A stretch of 26,674 nt of DNA from UBA2979 sp963694535. Lineage in GTDB: Bacteria > Chloroflexota > Dehalococcoidia > UBA2979. The notes below the pieces were generated by a model. The model saw only the letters and a program-made list of their open reading frames with translations, searched no databases and had not been told where the DNA came from. The stretch spans positions 1 to 26,674 of the forward strand of contig CAVODE010000016.1 of NCBI GenBank assembly GCA_963694535.1. The letters are read 5' to 3'. Below are positions 16,154 to 23,963 of the stretch, in pieces (position 1 is the stretch's first letter; each line of letters opens with the position of its first letter). Position numbers and translations under genes: made by a program.

Positions 16154-17101
16154 TTAGGCGTGGATGGCGCGAATATGCTCAACTCCGAGTCCACAGCATC
16201 CTCCTAGGATTTGCACTCCCATTTGTCGCCACTGATTGACATGATTGGCAAAGTACGTGGGTTCCGCGATGTCAACAAATCTCCAGCTGGGTCGCTCAAA
16301 ATAGCCTGAATTAGGGTATGCCCCGATCGGGCCCGTCCATTGCTTTTGAAGCTCTTGAATACCCAGGGTTGTATCCTCAATATGACTATGCATGATATGG
16401 ATTGATTGCACATTAAACGCGGTTACGGCATCAAGTGTTTCACTGAACAGACGACTAGAATCATCAAACATCGCAAGTTCATCCGATTTCTCATTGCTCC
16501 TGCAACTTATACCAACCCAAACTTCGACTCCAGTTTTTAAGGCTTCTTCAATCGCTGGGATTGCAACTTCGGGCTCTTGCATCATTTCAAGGATAAGTAG
16601 ATCGACGCCGGCTTCGACGAGTAATTCACTCTGTTCTCGGTAGGTGGCATGTAGTACATGCGGACTTAGCCATTTGGTATCAAGTCCACGGTTATCAGCT
16701 CGTGCATCAGAGATTGAGCCTGCCACGGCTATCTGTACAGATGCGTCAGAGATAGAGCCGGCGATAGCCACTTGTTCCGCTTTGGTTTCTTCTATGGCTT
16801 GTTTTGCAATTGCGACGGCTCTTTGGTTCATGTCGGCAACTTGATCTCCATAGCCTGCTGGTTCAAGCATTTGTCGGGATGAAGCGAATGTGTTTGTGAT
16901 AATCACCTCCGCACCTGCCGTGATGTAGTCCTTATGAATGTCTTTTAAAATGTGACTGTGTGTGGTCACTGATGGGCCACACCAAGCACGATCATCCATA
17001 GGTACCCCACGGCGTTCAAGTTCTGAACCATTCGCGCCATCGATGACAATTTCACCACCCGAGGCGAGTCTGTCAGAAATCCATTTCGGGCCTTTAGCCA
17101 T
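16154..17101 (-). CDS. homocysteine S-methyltransferase-like protein
   Basis: The 315-aa product belongs to the zinc-dependent S-methyltransferase family (MmuM/BHMT/MetH N-terminal type), moving a methyl group from a donor such as S-methylmethionine or betaine to homocysteine or a similar thiol. The start IVIDGANGSELERRGVPM and the zinc ligands fit: Cys200 in GISCRSN, and Cys302-Cys303 in GGCCGLG near the C-terminus. THTF-like motifs (EVIITNTFASSRQMLE) are also present. An internal duplication gives AIAGSISDA and AVAGSISDA (112-125 region). The ATG at 17101 has AAAGGA ahead. It lies 32 bases after the peroxiredoxin gene on the same strand. The methyl donor and acceptor cannot be told from sequence. 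Confidence 0.88.
   Translation of the reverse strand: MAKGPKWISDRLASGGEIVIDGANGSELERRGVPMDDRAWCGPSVTTHSHILKDIHKDYITAGAEVIITNTFASSRQMLEPAGYGDQVADMNQRAVAIAKQAIEETKAEQVAIAGSISDASVQIAVAGSISDARADNRGLDTKWLSPHVLHATYREQSELLVEAGVDLLILEMMQEPEVAIPAIEEALKTGVEVWVGISCRSNEKSDELAMFDDSSRLFSETLDAVTAFNVQSIHIMHSHIEDTTLGIQELQKQWTGPIGAYPNSGYFERPSWRFVDIAEPTYFANHVNQWRQMGVQILGGCCGLGVEHIRAIHA
16703..16771 (-). repeat. 39-bp in-frame near-duplication in methyltransferase gene
   Basis: Two segments 39 bases apart (16703-16732 and 16742-16771) match at about 22 of 30 bases and encode AIAGSISDA and AVAGSISDA. Most differences are synonymous or conservative. The 13-residue unit is not expected twice in this family, where a single VAIAGS-type strand occurs, so this looks like an old tandem duplication. 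Confidence 0.6.
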
Positions 17102-17133
17102 TAGGCGTCCTTTGCTACAGATTAACTATTGGC

Positions 17134-17790
17134 TTACGGCTGCTTGACCAACCTAATGTAGGGTAGCGGCGTTTCCCAGCCGTCAGTGTACTTCTTGGCG
17201 GCATCTTCGTCCGAAACCGTCGGCAGTATGATTACATCTTCTCCCTGATTCCAGTTGGCAGGTGTAGCTACTTGTTCAGATGCAGTCAGTTGAAGTGAGT
17301 CGACAAGCCGTAAAATCTCGTCAAAATTTCTCCCGGTACTCATAGGGTATGTCAAAGTCGCCTTAATTTTCTTGTCAGGACCGATCACAAAAATAGATCG
17401 TGCTGTCGCATTATCCGCCGGGTTTCGTCCTTCAGCAGAGCTCCCAGCGTCAGCAGGTAACATGTCAAATTGCTTTACGATTTCCAACGTCGGATCTCCG
17501 ATTAGCGGATAATTTACAGGTGTTCCTTGAAAAGACTCTATGTCTTTGGACCAAAGCTCGTGATCACTTACTCCATCCACACTGATACCAATAAGTTTAC
17601 AATTTCTTGTTTCAAACTCTGGTTTGAGGCTGGCAACAGCTCCAAGTTCGGTTGTGCAAACTGGAGTAAAGTCTTTTGGATGTGAAAAGAGTACGACCCA
17701 GCTGTCACCAATCCATTCATGAAAATTAATCGAACCCTCTGTTGTATTTGCGTTAAAGTCGGGTGCCTCATCATTTATTCGTAAACTCAC
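17134..17790 (-). CDS. 1-Cys peroxiredoxin (Prx6 type)
   Basis: The 218-aa thioredoxin-fold peroxidase reduces hydrogen peroxide or organic hydroperoxides in the cytoplasm. The motif SHPKDFTPVCTTELG holds the peroxidatic Cys45 with Thr42. The family C-terminal extension ends with WETPLPYIRLVKQP, and TYPMSTGRNFDEILR is the Prx6-type segment. The only other cysteine is Cys64, so a classic C-terminal resolving Cys is absent. The GTG start is supported by AAAGGAA ten or so bases upstream. The 5' leader carries a TATGAT hexamer (17836-17841) and an inverted repeat (17860-17875). The methyltransferase gene follows 32 bases downstream. Confidence 0.93.
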   Translation of the reverse strand: MSLRINDEAPDFNANTTEGSINFHEWIGDSWVVLFSHPKDFTPVCTTELGAVASLKPEFETRNCKLIGISVDGVSDHELWSKDIESFQGTPVNYPLIGDPTLEIVKQFDMLPADAGSSAEGRNPADNATARSIFVIGPDKKIKATLTYPMSTGRNFDEILRLVDSLQLTASEQVATPANWNQGEDVIILPTVSDEDAAKKYTDGWETPLPYIRLVKQP

Positions 17791-17859
17791 AGTATGTTCC
17801 TTTCTGTCCTGACTAAATAAATCAAAATATTACGTATCATAACAAGCTACTAGTTTTTT

Positions 17860-17875
17860 TATCTGGAACCAGATA
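17860..17875. promoter_or_regulatory. 16-bp perfect palindrome upstream of peroxiredoxin gene
   Basis: TATCTGG and CCAGATA form a perfect 7-bp inverted repeat around an AA spacer. It sits 70 bases upstream of the peroxiredoxin GTG and 6 bases beyond the MFS stop, next to a run of seven T on the plus strand. In the minus direction the palindrome is followed by A rather than T, so it is not an intrinsic terminator for the MFS gene. An operator for a dimeric regulator is plausible but not shown. Confidence 0.4.
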
Positions 17876-17881
17876 GGTCAA

Positions 17882-19093
17882 TCAGGAAGAGGTGGTGGTA
17901 TTAGGTGTTTTGGTAAATTCTCGAGACCTCCATGTATAGGCAAAGCCACCGAATACAGTGACAATTGCCGAAATAAGAAATATGGATTCCATTCCGAAAG
18001 TTTGAATTAGGAGCCCTCCGCCTAGCCCCCCTGTCAAGATTCCCATAGCAAACGCAAGTTCCATTAGGCCAGCAACAGTTGATAAGCCCAGCCGTCGTCC
18101 GACAGTCACCTGTTCAGCTTGGACCGCACCTTGAGCTATTGCCGTCCCAAGGCCGCCAAAGATTAAGAAACTCACAAGCATAATTGGATAGGATTCTGTT
18201 ATCGCAACTGTTGCCAGCGCTATTGCCACAGCAATACTTCCTATTATCGCCAAGGCGGTTCTCGGAAATATGTCTGATAGTCGCCCAGTGATTGGTTGGG
18301 CACCACCTCCCACAAATTGTTGTGCTCCAATTAAGACTCCAATTGATATGGCTGCAAAACCCAGTTCAGTCTCTAGAAATACTGGTAAAAATGCAAAGCA
18401 TGCTGATATTGACCAAGCAAAACTTGCTCTGGCAATGAAAATACCTTGCATTCCAGAATCTTTAACTATTCTGATCCAAGGTACGGGTACAAATTGCTCG
18501 AATTTTACTGAACCGTTTTGTGAGGGGTGTGCTAATTCCAGCTGAGGTCTAGCTGGCAGAAAGAAAATTACGATCAGAGTGGACAAGAGGCATAGAAGAC
18601 CCATGAGACCAAATAGTAGTTCGAAGCTTCCAATAGTTCGGATAATGCCATAGAGAAGCGGGCCTATTCCGAACCCAAGAAACACGAACGGTGCGAATGC
18701 GCCCATATAGCGCCCCTCCTGCCCCTTAGGTGCAAGAGCACCTATATACGACAGCGACATGGTGAAAATCAAAGAAGAGCCGATACCTGTGAGCGCTCGA
18801 AAGGCAATAACTGCTGTTACGTTTTGAAAAAGTATCCAGCCGATTGCTACGAACACATAGGATGCTAAGCCGAGTGCATAGAATGGTTTCCGACCATATC
18901 TGTCTGCTACCCGCCCGATCCATGGTGTCATGAACAATTCAGTAATCGCAAATGTTGAGAACGCCGCTCCTTGGGCCGCAGGGCCTCCTCCCAGTATCGC
19001 TACCCAAGTAGTGAGTCCAGGAGTTGCCATACCCAAGGCCAGTGTGCCTAGGAACATAGATAGACCCGCAATGAGGAATGGACGAGTAAGCAT
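17882..19093 (-). CDS. MFS transporter
   Basis: The product, 403 aa from the ATG at 19093, is a 12-helix major facilitator of the cytoplasmic membrane. The signature loop between helices 2 and 3 is present, GRVADRYGRKPFY, and a related GRLSDIFPRTALA appears in the second half. Helix 1 begins TRPFLIAGLSMFLGTLALGMATP, so the ATG is adequate; a TTG at 19138 would add 15 charged residues (DLLRKSKQRYRDG). A perfect 17-base inverted repeat lies immediately 5' of the ATG. It is divergent from the SDR gene at 19151. Fold and general transport class are secure; the substrate is unknown. Confidence 0.9.
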   Translation of the reverse strand: MLTRPFLIAGLSMFLGTLALGMATPGLTTWVAILGGGPAAQGAAFSTFAITELFMTPWIGRVADRYGRKPFYALGLASYVFVAIGWILFQNVTAVIAFRALTGIGSSLIFTMSLSYIGALAPKGQEGRYMGAFAPFVFLGFGIGPLLYGIIRTIGSFELLFGLMGLLCLLSTLIVIFFLPARPQLELAHPSQNGSVKFEQFVPVPWIRIVKDSGMQGIFIARASFAWSISACFAFLPVFLETELGFAAISIGVLIGAQQFVGGGAQPITGRLSDIFPRTALAIIGSIAVAIALATVAITESYPIMLVSFLIFGGLGTAIAQGAVQAEQVTVGRRLGLSTVAGLMELAFAMGILTGGLGGGLLIQTFGMESIFLISAIVTVFGGFAYTWRSREFTKTPNTTTSS

Positions 19094-19110
19094 GATACCG
19101 TCACGGTATC
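19094..19110. promoter_or_regulatory. 17-bp palindrome between divergent MFS and SDR genes
   Basis: GATACCGT, one C, then ACGGTATC: a perfect 8-bp inverted repeat with one-base spacer. It abuts the MFS ATG (19091-19093) and lies about 40 bases upstream of the SDR ATG. It looks like a dimeric-repressor operator shared by two divergent genes. If transcribed, it could also form a hairpin that hides the MFS start. No regulator gene is seen in the window. Confidence 0.45.
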
Positions 19111-19150
19111 GTTGCTTAGACTTACGAAGTAGATCCAAGGATAAAAAAAT

Positions 19151-20071
19151 ATGTCATTGCTCACGGTTTTTAAGAAGCCAGTCGGACCAAGCGGATTCGG
19201 TTTTGCGTCGACTGCACTGGAGGTGACCGAAGGATTGGATCTTACAGGGAAGACAATTGTGATCACTGGGGTTAACACGGGTCTAGGACGAGAGACTGCG
19301 AGAGTCTTGGCTTTACGTGGTGCCAAAATATATGGAACGGTACGGTCCCAAGAAAAATCTTTGAAGGTGCAAGAAGAGCTCGGGTCGTCGGTACATCCCA
19401 TATTGTGTGATCTTTCGGAGCCGTCGTCGGTTAGTAATGCGGCCGATGTACTTCGGGAACTCAACTCTCCCATTGATGCAATTATCTGTAATGCGGGAGT
19501 AATGGCCTTGCCGATTTGTCATCAGAAACATGGGATTGAGCTGCAATTTCTTACGAATCATTTAGGGCACTTTAATTTGGTGACAAGGCTACTGGATTTG
19601 CTGGTTGAGACCGGTCGAGTTGTGGTGGTTTCCAGTAGAGCGCACACGAATCCATACGCTGAGGGCATTCAATTTGATAATCTTGAAGGCACTCTTGAAT
19701 ACAGCCGTTGGCGCGCTTATGGACAATCAAAGTTAGCAAACCTGTTGTTTGCGAGAGAGTTAGCAACTCGCATGCCTCACTCATCTCAGAGCGCTTTCGC
19801 CGTGCATCCTGGTGTAATCAAAACTGAATTAGTCAGACACTTCAATCCTTTCGTTCGATTAGGCGCGAGCCTCGGCGGCGCCCTCTTTTTCAAGTCAGTT
19901 GAGCAAGGAGCCGCAACGCAATGCTACGTTGCTGTACATCCTGGAGTTTCGGACCTCAACGGAGAATATTTTTTTGACAATAATGTAAAAGAGAGCTCAG
20001 ATATGGGACGCGATATGGACATGGCAAAACACTTGTGGGAGACGTCAATGGCCTTTATTGAGAAGTTCTAA
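19151..20071 (+). CDS. short-chain dehydrogenase/reductase (retinol dehydrogenase-like)
   Basis: The 306-aa product is an NAD(P)-dependent SDR. The cofactor loop TGVNTGLG (39-46), NAG (114-116), a Ser in VVSSRAH (161/162) and YGQSK (Tyr190, Lys194) complete the catalytic set. About 30 residues precede the first Rossmann strand, as in retinol-dehydrogenase-like relatives. VHPGVIKTEL is a further hallmark. AAGGA lies 14 to 10 bases ahead of the ATG. It is divergent from the MFS gene and probably shares its control region. Its stop overlaps the end of the small convergent ORF. The carbonyl or alcohol substrate is unknown. Confidence 0.9.
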   Translation: MSLLTVFKKPVGPSGFGFASTALEVTEGLDLTGKTIVITGVNTGLGRETARVLALRGAKIYGTVRSQEKSLKVQEELGSSVHPILCDLSEPSSVSNAADVLRELNSPIDAIICNAGVMALPICHQKHGIELQFLTNHLGHFNLVTRLLDLLVETGRVVVVSSRAHTNPYAEGIQFDNLEGTLEYSRWRAYGQSKLANLLFARELATRMPHSSQSAFAVHPGVIKTELVRHFNPFVRLGASLGGALFFKSVEQGAATQCYVAVHPGVSDLNGEYFFDNNVKESSDMGRDMDMAKHLWETSMAFIEKF

Positions 20072-20217
20072 GAGAATATCACTCGAAGCATCAGCACTCC
20101 GGTTCCCCAGATGACCACAGAGCCAATCTGTCGAACAAGCTCAGACCGATCCCGTGCAAGGTTATAGGCGATCGTGGCTGGGATGGCGGGTAAAAGTAAG
20201 ATAAGCGTGTCGTTCAT
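20068..20217 (-). CDS. small 49-aa putative membrane protein
   Basis: This is a candidate small gene, 49 aa, not recognised. It has two hydrophobic stretches, TLILLLPAIPATIAYNLA (4-21) and IGSVVIWGTGVLMLRVIF (31-48), separated by the charged RDRSELVRQ. An AGGA motif sits about ten bases ahead of the ATG, and no other gene occupies this strand. The gene fills the space between the SDR end, whose stop it overlaps by four bases, and the crotonase start. An upstream extension of the frame to 20343 would overlap the crotonase gene and has no ribosome site. It could be a spurious ORF; I give it moderate weight. Confidence 0.45.
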   Translation of the reverse strand: MNDTLILLLPAIPATIAYNLARDRSELVRQIGSVVIWGTGVLMLRVIFS

Positions 20218-20307
20218 CGTATTATCCTGACGGCGGTGTATTAGCGCCTGCTTCCCAGCTACACTGTTGCTATTAGTAAAACATAATACATCAATGAGGG
20301 AGATGTT

Positions 20308-21150
20308 ATGACCGATTGGAAAACGATAGAGGTCGAACAGCATGAGCGAGTACTACTTGTTCGATTGAATCGACCTGACTCACTTAACGCGTTCAACCCG
20401 ACCATGTATTCAGAGTTTAGGCAGGCTATTGAAGACGCGAATGATGATCCGTCAATAGGGGCAATTGTCAGTACGGGAAATGGCAGAGCTTATAGTGCCG
20501 GTGCCGATATTGGGGGCTTTAATGCGACGTTTGAGCAAGGAAAGTCATCTTCATCCGGCGAGCATGAGGAGCGAAGAACACCATTTGATCCGACATTTAT
20601 AATGGAATCCAAGCCTATTATCGGAGCGATTAATGGCGTATCCGTTGGAATTGGCTTAACTGGTCCATTACTCTTCGACACACTTCTAGCTTCGACTACT
20701 GCTCGTTTTTCCATGAGATTTGCAGCAATTGGACTCACGCCAGAAGTTGGAAGCGCATGGATGCTGCCGCGTATCATAGGGCTCCACCGAGCTCGAGAAA
20801 TGATGCTGACTGGTCGAATATATAATGCGCAAGAGGCGCTCGAACTCGGACTGGTACGGAAAATCTACGAACCCGAAGAACTTGTTCCAGAGGCGATTAA
20901 ACTAGCACAAGAGATTGCGGCAAATCCCATAGATACTTTGGCGAGCATTAAGAGAATGATTTGGGATGATCTGGCGTCGACAGATGTTGCTTCTGTCTGG
21001 CGCCGATCTGACGACAAATTTTCTGAGGCACGAAAGACAGTTCAGCATCGTGAGGCGCTATTGGCAATGAAGGAAAAACGAGACTCACGATTTCATGATG
21101 ATTCTCATATGTCGGATCTAGCTGGCCGTGTAGCTTCAGGTACGAGTTAA
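20308..21150 (+). CDS. crotonase/enoyl-CoA hydratase-family protein
   Basis: The 280-aa crotonase-fold protein acts on acyl-CoA thioesters. Oxyanion-hole segments are AYSAGADIGGF (61-71) and AINGVSVGIGL (107-117). The usual two catalytic glutamates of enoyl-CoA hydratase (rat Glu144 in GGGCEL and Glu164 in QPE) are not in place: the first segment reads GIGLTGPLLFD and the second FSMRFAAIGLTPEVGS. Glu146 in PEVGSAWMLPR is a candidate acid/base, as in isomerase-like crotonases. A good GGGAG site precedes the ATG. It opens a tight plus-strand run with MFS, amidase, LLM and SDR genes. It may isomerise or hydrolyse rather than hydrate. Confidence 0.88.
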   Translation: MTDWKTIEVEQHERVLLVRLNRPDSLNAFNPTMYSEFRQAIEDANDDPSIGAIVSTGNGRAYSAGADIGGFNATFEQGKSSSSGEHEERRTPFDPTFIMESKPIIGAINGVSVGIGLTGPLLFDTLLASTTARFSMRFAAIGLTPEVGSAWMLPRIIGLHRAREMMLTGRIYNAQEALELGLVRKIYEPEELVPEAIKLAQEIAANPIDTLASIKRMIWDDLASTDVASVWRRSDDKFSEARKTVQHREALLAMKEKRDSRFHDDSHMSDLAGRVASGTS

Positions 21151-21208
21151 CTAGCTTTGTTGCTAGCCTTCTAACCAGCAGGCCCAGAGACACTTGAAAG
21201 GTTTGCTC

Positions 21209-22489
21209 GTGCTCACTAAGTTTCCCTGTTTACAGTCACCAGATTTTCGGAAGTTATTTTATAACTATGTACTTACGTCAGCTGCAGCTTGGGCGTCATT
21301 GCTCGGGCGTGGTTGGTTGATTTTTGAATTAACCGGCTCGTCCAGTGCTGTTGGTCTTGTGACATTCGGCGGGATGGCACCGATGCTATTTTTAGGTCCC
21401 GTCGCGGGCACATTTGCTGACCGTTTTGATAGACGAAAGATGGCAATGGTGGCTGCATTATTCGGAGCTTTTGTTTCATTTATGTTAGGTTTTTTAACCT
21501 TGGCTGGTTCTGTAGTTATGTGGCATGTCGTAGTTTTAGCAATCCTACAGGGAACAGCAATGGCTGCCGTCACTCCTGCTTCGGAAGCTATTATTCCCAG
21601 CCTTGTGCCTCGTGAGCATCTATTGAGCGCTGTTTCGTTTAGGGGTATCGCAAGACATGGATCTAAGGTGATAGGACCCTTCATTGGAGGAATCCTTATG
21701 GCCCTTCTAGATGACGGGACCGGTTGGGTGTTTGTCTTGACAGCACTCTTTTTTCTTATGGCTACTTTTCAACTCTATAGAATTCAGTGGAGACCTTCAT
21801 CCACACTACTTCCGTCCACTGAGAGTATATTCAACGTAATTAGCCCGATGGCGGCAGCAGCTAAGTATGCCTATGTTGATAAGCGATTGTTACTGGTGCT
21901 TTCTCTAATAGGAGTGCATTGTGGCTTCACTATGGCCTACGACGCTCTTTTACCGGGATTATCGGATGAGATCGGATCAGGCAGTTCAACATTCGCCGCG
22001 ATTTCGGTCGGTGTGGGTTTTGGAGCATTGATTACGACTCTCGCTGTGTCAACGATTTCTGACGAATCGGCACGTGGTCGTATTTTGATTGTTTCTGGCT
22101 TGGGAAGTGGAATTTCACTTCTTGTTATAGGATTTGCCACCAACCCTCTCGTCGCCATATTTGGTGGATTTTTGTCAGGAGCAACGGAGGCTCCCTATAT
22201 GGCAGTTTCGGCAACTCTCATTCAGCAAGTTGTTCCCGACGAATATCGGGGCCGTATCATGGCGGTTTATATAATGATTGCAGCTGGCTTCATGGCTTTT
22301 ATGAACTTAGGATTTGGGCTCGTCGCAGACTTCACTGGTGAACGGATATTATTCATATTGCCTAGTGTGCTTTGGTTGGTAATATTTGTGCTTGGTGGTG
22401 TATTCAGCCCAGCACTCAGGCACCTACTAAGGACAGGATCATTCAGGATTGAACCAGCCACGGAGCTAAAAGAACCCGTATCATCGTAA
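21209..22489 (+). CDS. MFS exporter (EntS/MFS_3-like)
   Basis: The 426-aa, 12-helix transporter resembles the MFS_3/enterobactin-exporter group: the N-terminus SPDFRKLFYNYVLTSAAAWAS, loop GTFADRFDRRKM, and PDEYRGRIMAVYIM near the second-half loop all fit. It most likely exports small molecules by proton antiport. The GTG at 21209 has GAAAGG seven bases ahead and gives a normal start just before the cytoplasmic leader; a TTG at 21194 would add five residues and lacks a site. It lies 58 bases after the crotonase gene and 30 before the amidase gene. The substrate is unknown. Confidence 0.88.
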   Translation: MLTKFPCLQSPDFRKLFYNYVLTSAAAWASLLGRGWLIFELTGSSSAVGLVTFGGMAPMLFLGPVAGTFADRFDRRKMAMVAALFGAFVSFMLGFLTLAGSVVMWHVVVLAILQGTAMAAVTPASEAIIPSLVPREHLLSAVSFRGIARHGSKVIGPFIGGILMALLDDGTGWVFVLTALFFLMATFQLYRIQWRPSSTLLPSTESIFNVISPMAAAAKYAYVDKRLLLVLSLIGVHCGFTMAYDALLPGLSDEIGSGSSTFAAISVGVGFGALITTLAVSTISDESARGRILIVSGLGSGISLLVIGFATNPLVAIFGGFLSGATEAPYMAVSATLIQQVVPDEYRGRIMAVYIMIAAGFMAFMNLGFGLVADFTGERILFILPSVLWLVIFVLGGVFSPALRHLLRTGSFRIEPATELKEPVSS

Positions 22490-22501
22490 ATCGACGATGA
22501 T
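22480..22501 (+). terminator. hairpin after MFS gene, possible weak terminator
   Basis: ATCATCGT and ACGATGAT form a perfect 8-bp stem around AAATCG, overlapping the MFS stop codon. It is followed by TTAGTTTAGG, so the T-tract is interrupted and the terminator would be leaky. The next gene (amidase) begins 18 bases later. It may trim readthrough or protect the 3' end of the MFS mRNA. Confidence 0.35.
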
Positions 22502-22519
22502 TTAGTTTAGGAATTCCTA

Positions 22520-23932
22520 ATGGAAAATGATATTTGTTTCTACGATGCCACTGAACTTGCTAGCCTGATCCGATCAAAAAAAATTAGCGCCCGCGAGGTA
22601 TTAGAGGCTCATTTGGCTCGAATAGATAATGTGAATCCACAGGTGAACGCGATCGTCACGATGGATGCAGAGCGGGCTCTTGTGGAAGCAGATAGAGCTG
22701 ATGAGGAAATTATCAAAGGCAATAATCTTGGTTTACTGCACGGCGTTCCCGTGGCACATAAAGATTTAATTGACACTGCTGGTATGCGGACCACGTACGG
22801 ATCTCCTATATACGCGGACCATGTTCCTGACAAAGATGCGTTGATAGTTGAGCGCCTAAAGGGAGCTGGGGCAATTTCAGTTGGTAAAACAAATACGCCT
22901 GAATTCGGCGCGGGGTCTCAGACTTTCAATAAGGTATTTGGTACAACTCTTAATCCGTACGATTTGACTAAAACATGTGGTGGGAGTAGTGGAGGCGCTG
23001 CCGTTGCTTTGGCTACTGGAATGGTCGCCTTGGCTGATGGCAGTGACTTAGGCGGCTCGCTCAGAAATCCTGCTAATTTTTGCAACGTGGTTGGCTTACG
23101 ACCAGCAGTAGGTAGAGTGCCTGTGCGGGGTTCAAGCTCTGCTTGGCAAAACTTGAGCGTTCAGGGCCCAATGGCCCGAACAGTTTCTGATATTGCCCTT
23201 ATGTTAAGCGTGATCGCTGGTCCAGATATCAATTCACCCGTAGCTCTGGAGTCTCCAGGATCCATGTTTTTGGACCCGCTCGATAAGTCTTTTTTCGGCA
23301 TACGAGTCGCCTGGAGTGAGGATTTGGGAGGACTTCCTATTGATCAGGAAATTCGTCAAATTGTTCGTTCTGCAGCCTCTATTTTTGCTGATTTGGGCTG
23401 TGAGGTGACGGAGGATGTCCCTGACTTTACTGGTGCAGATGAGGCTTTTATGGCGTGGCGTGGCTGGAGCTTTGGATTCAAGGAAAATCTTCTGCGAGAT
23501 CAGCGAGACCAATTGAAGGACACAGTTATATGGAATATAGAAGAAGGACTATCTCAGTCAGGGAGAGACTTGTCTAAGGCGTCCGAACTACGGAGTGCAC
23601 TTTATGCTCGGGTCATAACTTTTTTTGATCATTATGAATATCTCATTTGCCCTGTCAGTCAAGTTCCGCCATTTTCCGTGGAAACTGAGTGGGTATCTGA
23701 GATTGAAGGGGTTGAAATGGAGACATACATGGCTTGGGCTAAGGTTTGTTACTATATTTCTGCTACCGGATTACCGGCAATATCTGTACCTGCGGGATTC
23801 ACGAGAGCAGGTCTGCCAGTTGGATTACAAATTATAGGTAGACCAAGAAGCGAGTTCGAAGTTTTGCAGTTGGCATATGCCTTTGAGGGATTGACCTCGC
23901 ATAACAAAAAGCATCCTAATATTGTCGTTTAG
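22520..23932 (+). CDS. amidase signature-family enzyme
   Basis: The 470-aa amidase hydrolyses carboxamides or related C-N bonds using a Ser-cisSer-Lys triad. Visible are Lys81 in GVPVAHKDL, cis-Ser156 in CGGSSGG, and nucleophile Ser180 in DLGGSLRNP. The 24-residue spacing from Ser156 to Ser180 fits the family. The Gly-rich GGSSGGAAVALATGM signature is intact. AGGA is present within a 10-base palindrome (AGGAATTCCT, 22509-22518) directly ahead of the ATG. The MFS gene is upstream and an LLM oxidoreductase gene 31 bases downstream. Amide, aryl-amide or other nitrogenous substrates are possible; GatA is unlikely without GatB/C nearby. Confidence 0.92.
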   Translation: MENDICFYDATELASLIRSKKISAREVLEAHLARIDNVNPQVNAIVTMDAERALVEADRADEEIIKGNNLGLLHGVPVAHKDLIDTAGMRTTYGSPIYADHVPDKDALIVERLKGAGAISVGKTNTPEFGAGSQTFNKVFGTTLNPYDLTKTCGGSSGGAAVALATGMVALADGSDLGGSLRNPANFCNVVGLRPAVGRVPVRGSSSAWQNLSVQGPMARTVSDIALMLSVIAGPDINSPVALESPGSMFLDPLDKSFFGIRVAWSEDLGGLPIDQEIRQIVRSAASIFADLGCEVTEDVPDFTGADEAFMAWRGWSFGFKENLLRDQRDQLKDTVIWNIEEGLSQSGRDLSKASELRSALYARVITFFDHYEYLICPVSQVPPFSVETEWVSEIEGVEMETYMAWAKVCYYISATGLPAISVPAGFTRAGLPVGLQIIGRPRSEFEVLQLAYAFEGLTSHNKKHPNIVV

Positions 23933-23963
23933 GCCGCTTTGGAAAACGTAAGTAAGGAATTGT

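Noticed and set aside
17860..17875. Reading the palindrome as an intrinsic terminator for the MFS gene
   Set aside because: On the minus strand the hairpin is followed by A residues, not T, so it lacks the needed U-tract for that direction.
21265..21684. 139-aa open frame on the minus strand
   Set aside because: It lies inside the MFS exporter gene and is rich in Asn, Ala and Thr as expected from the reverse of hydrophobic codons; no ribosome site.
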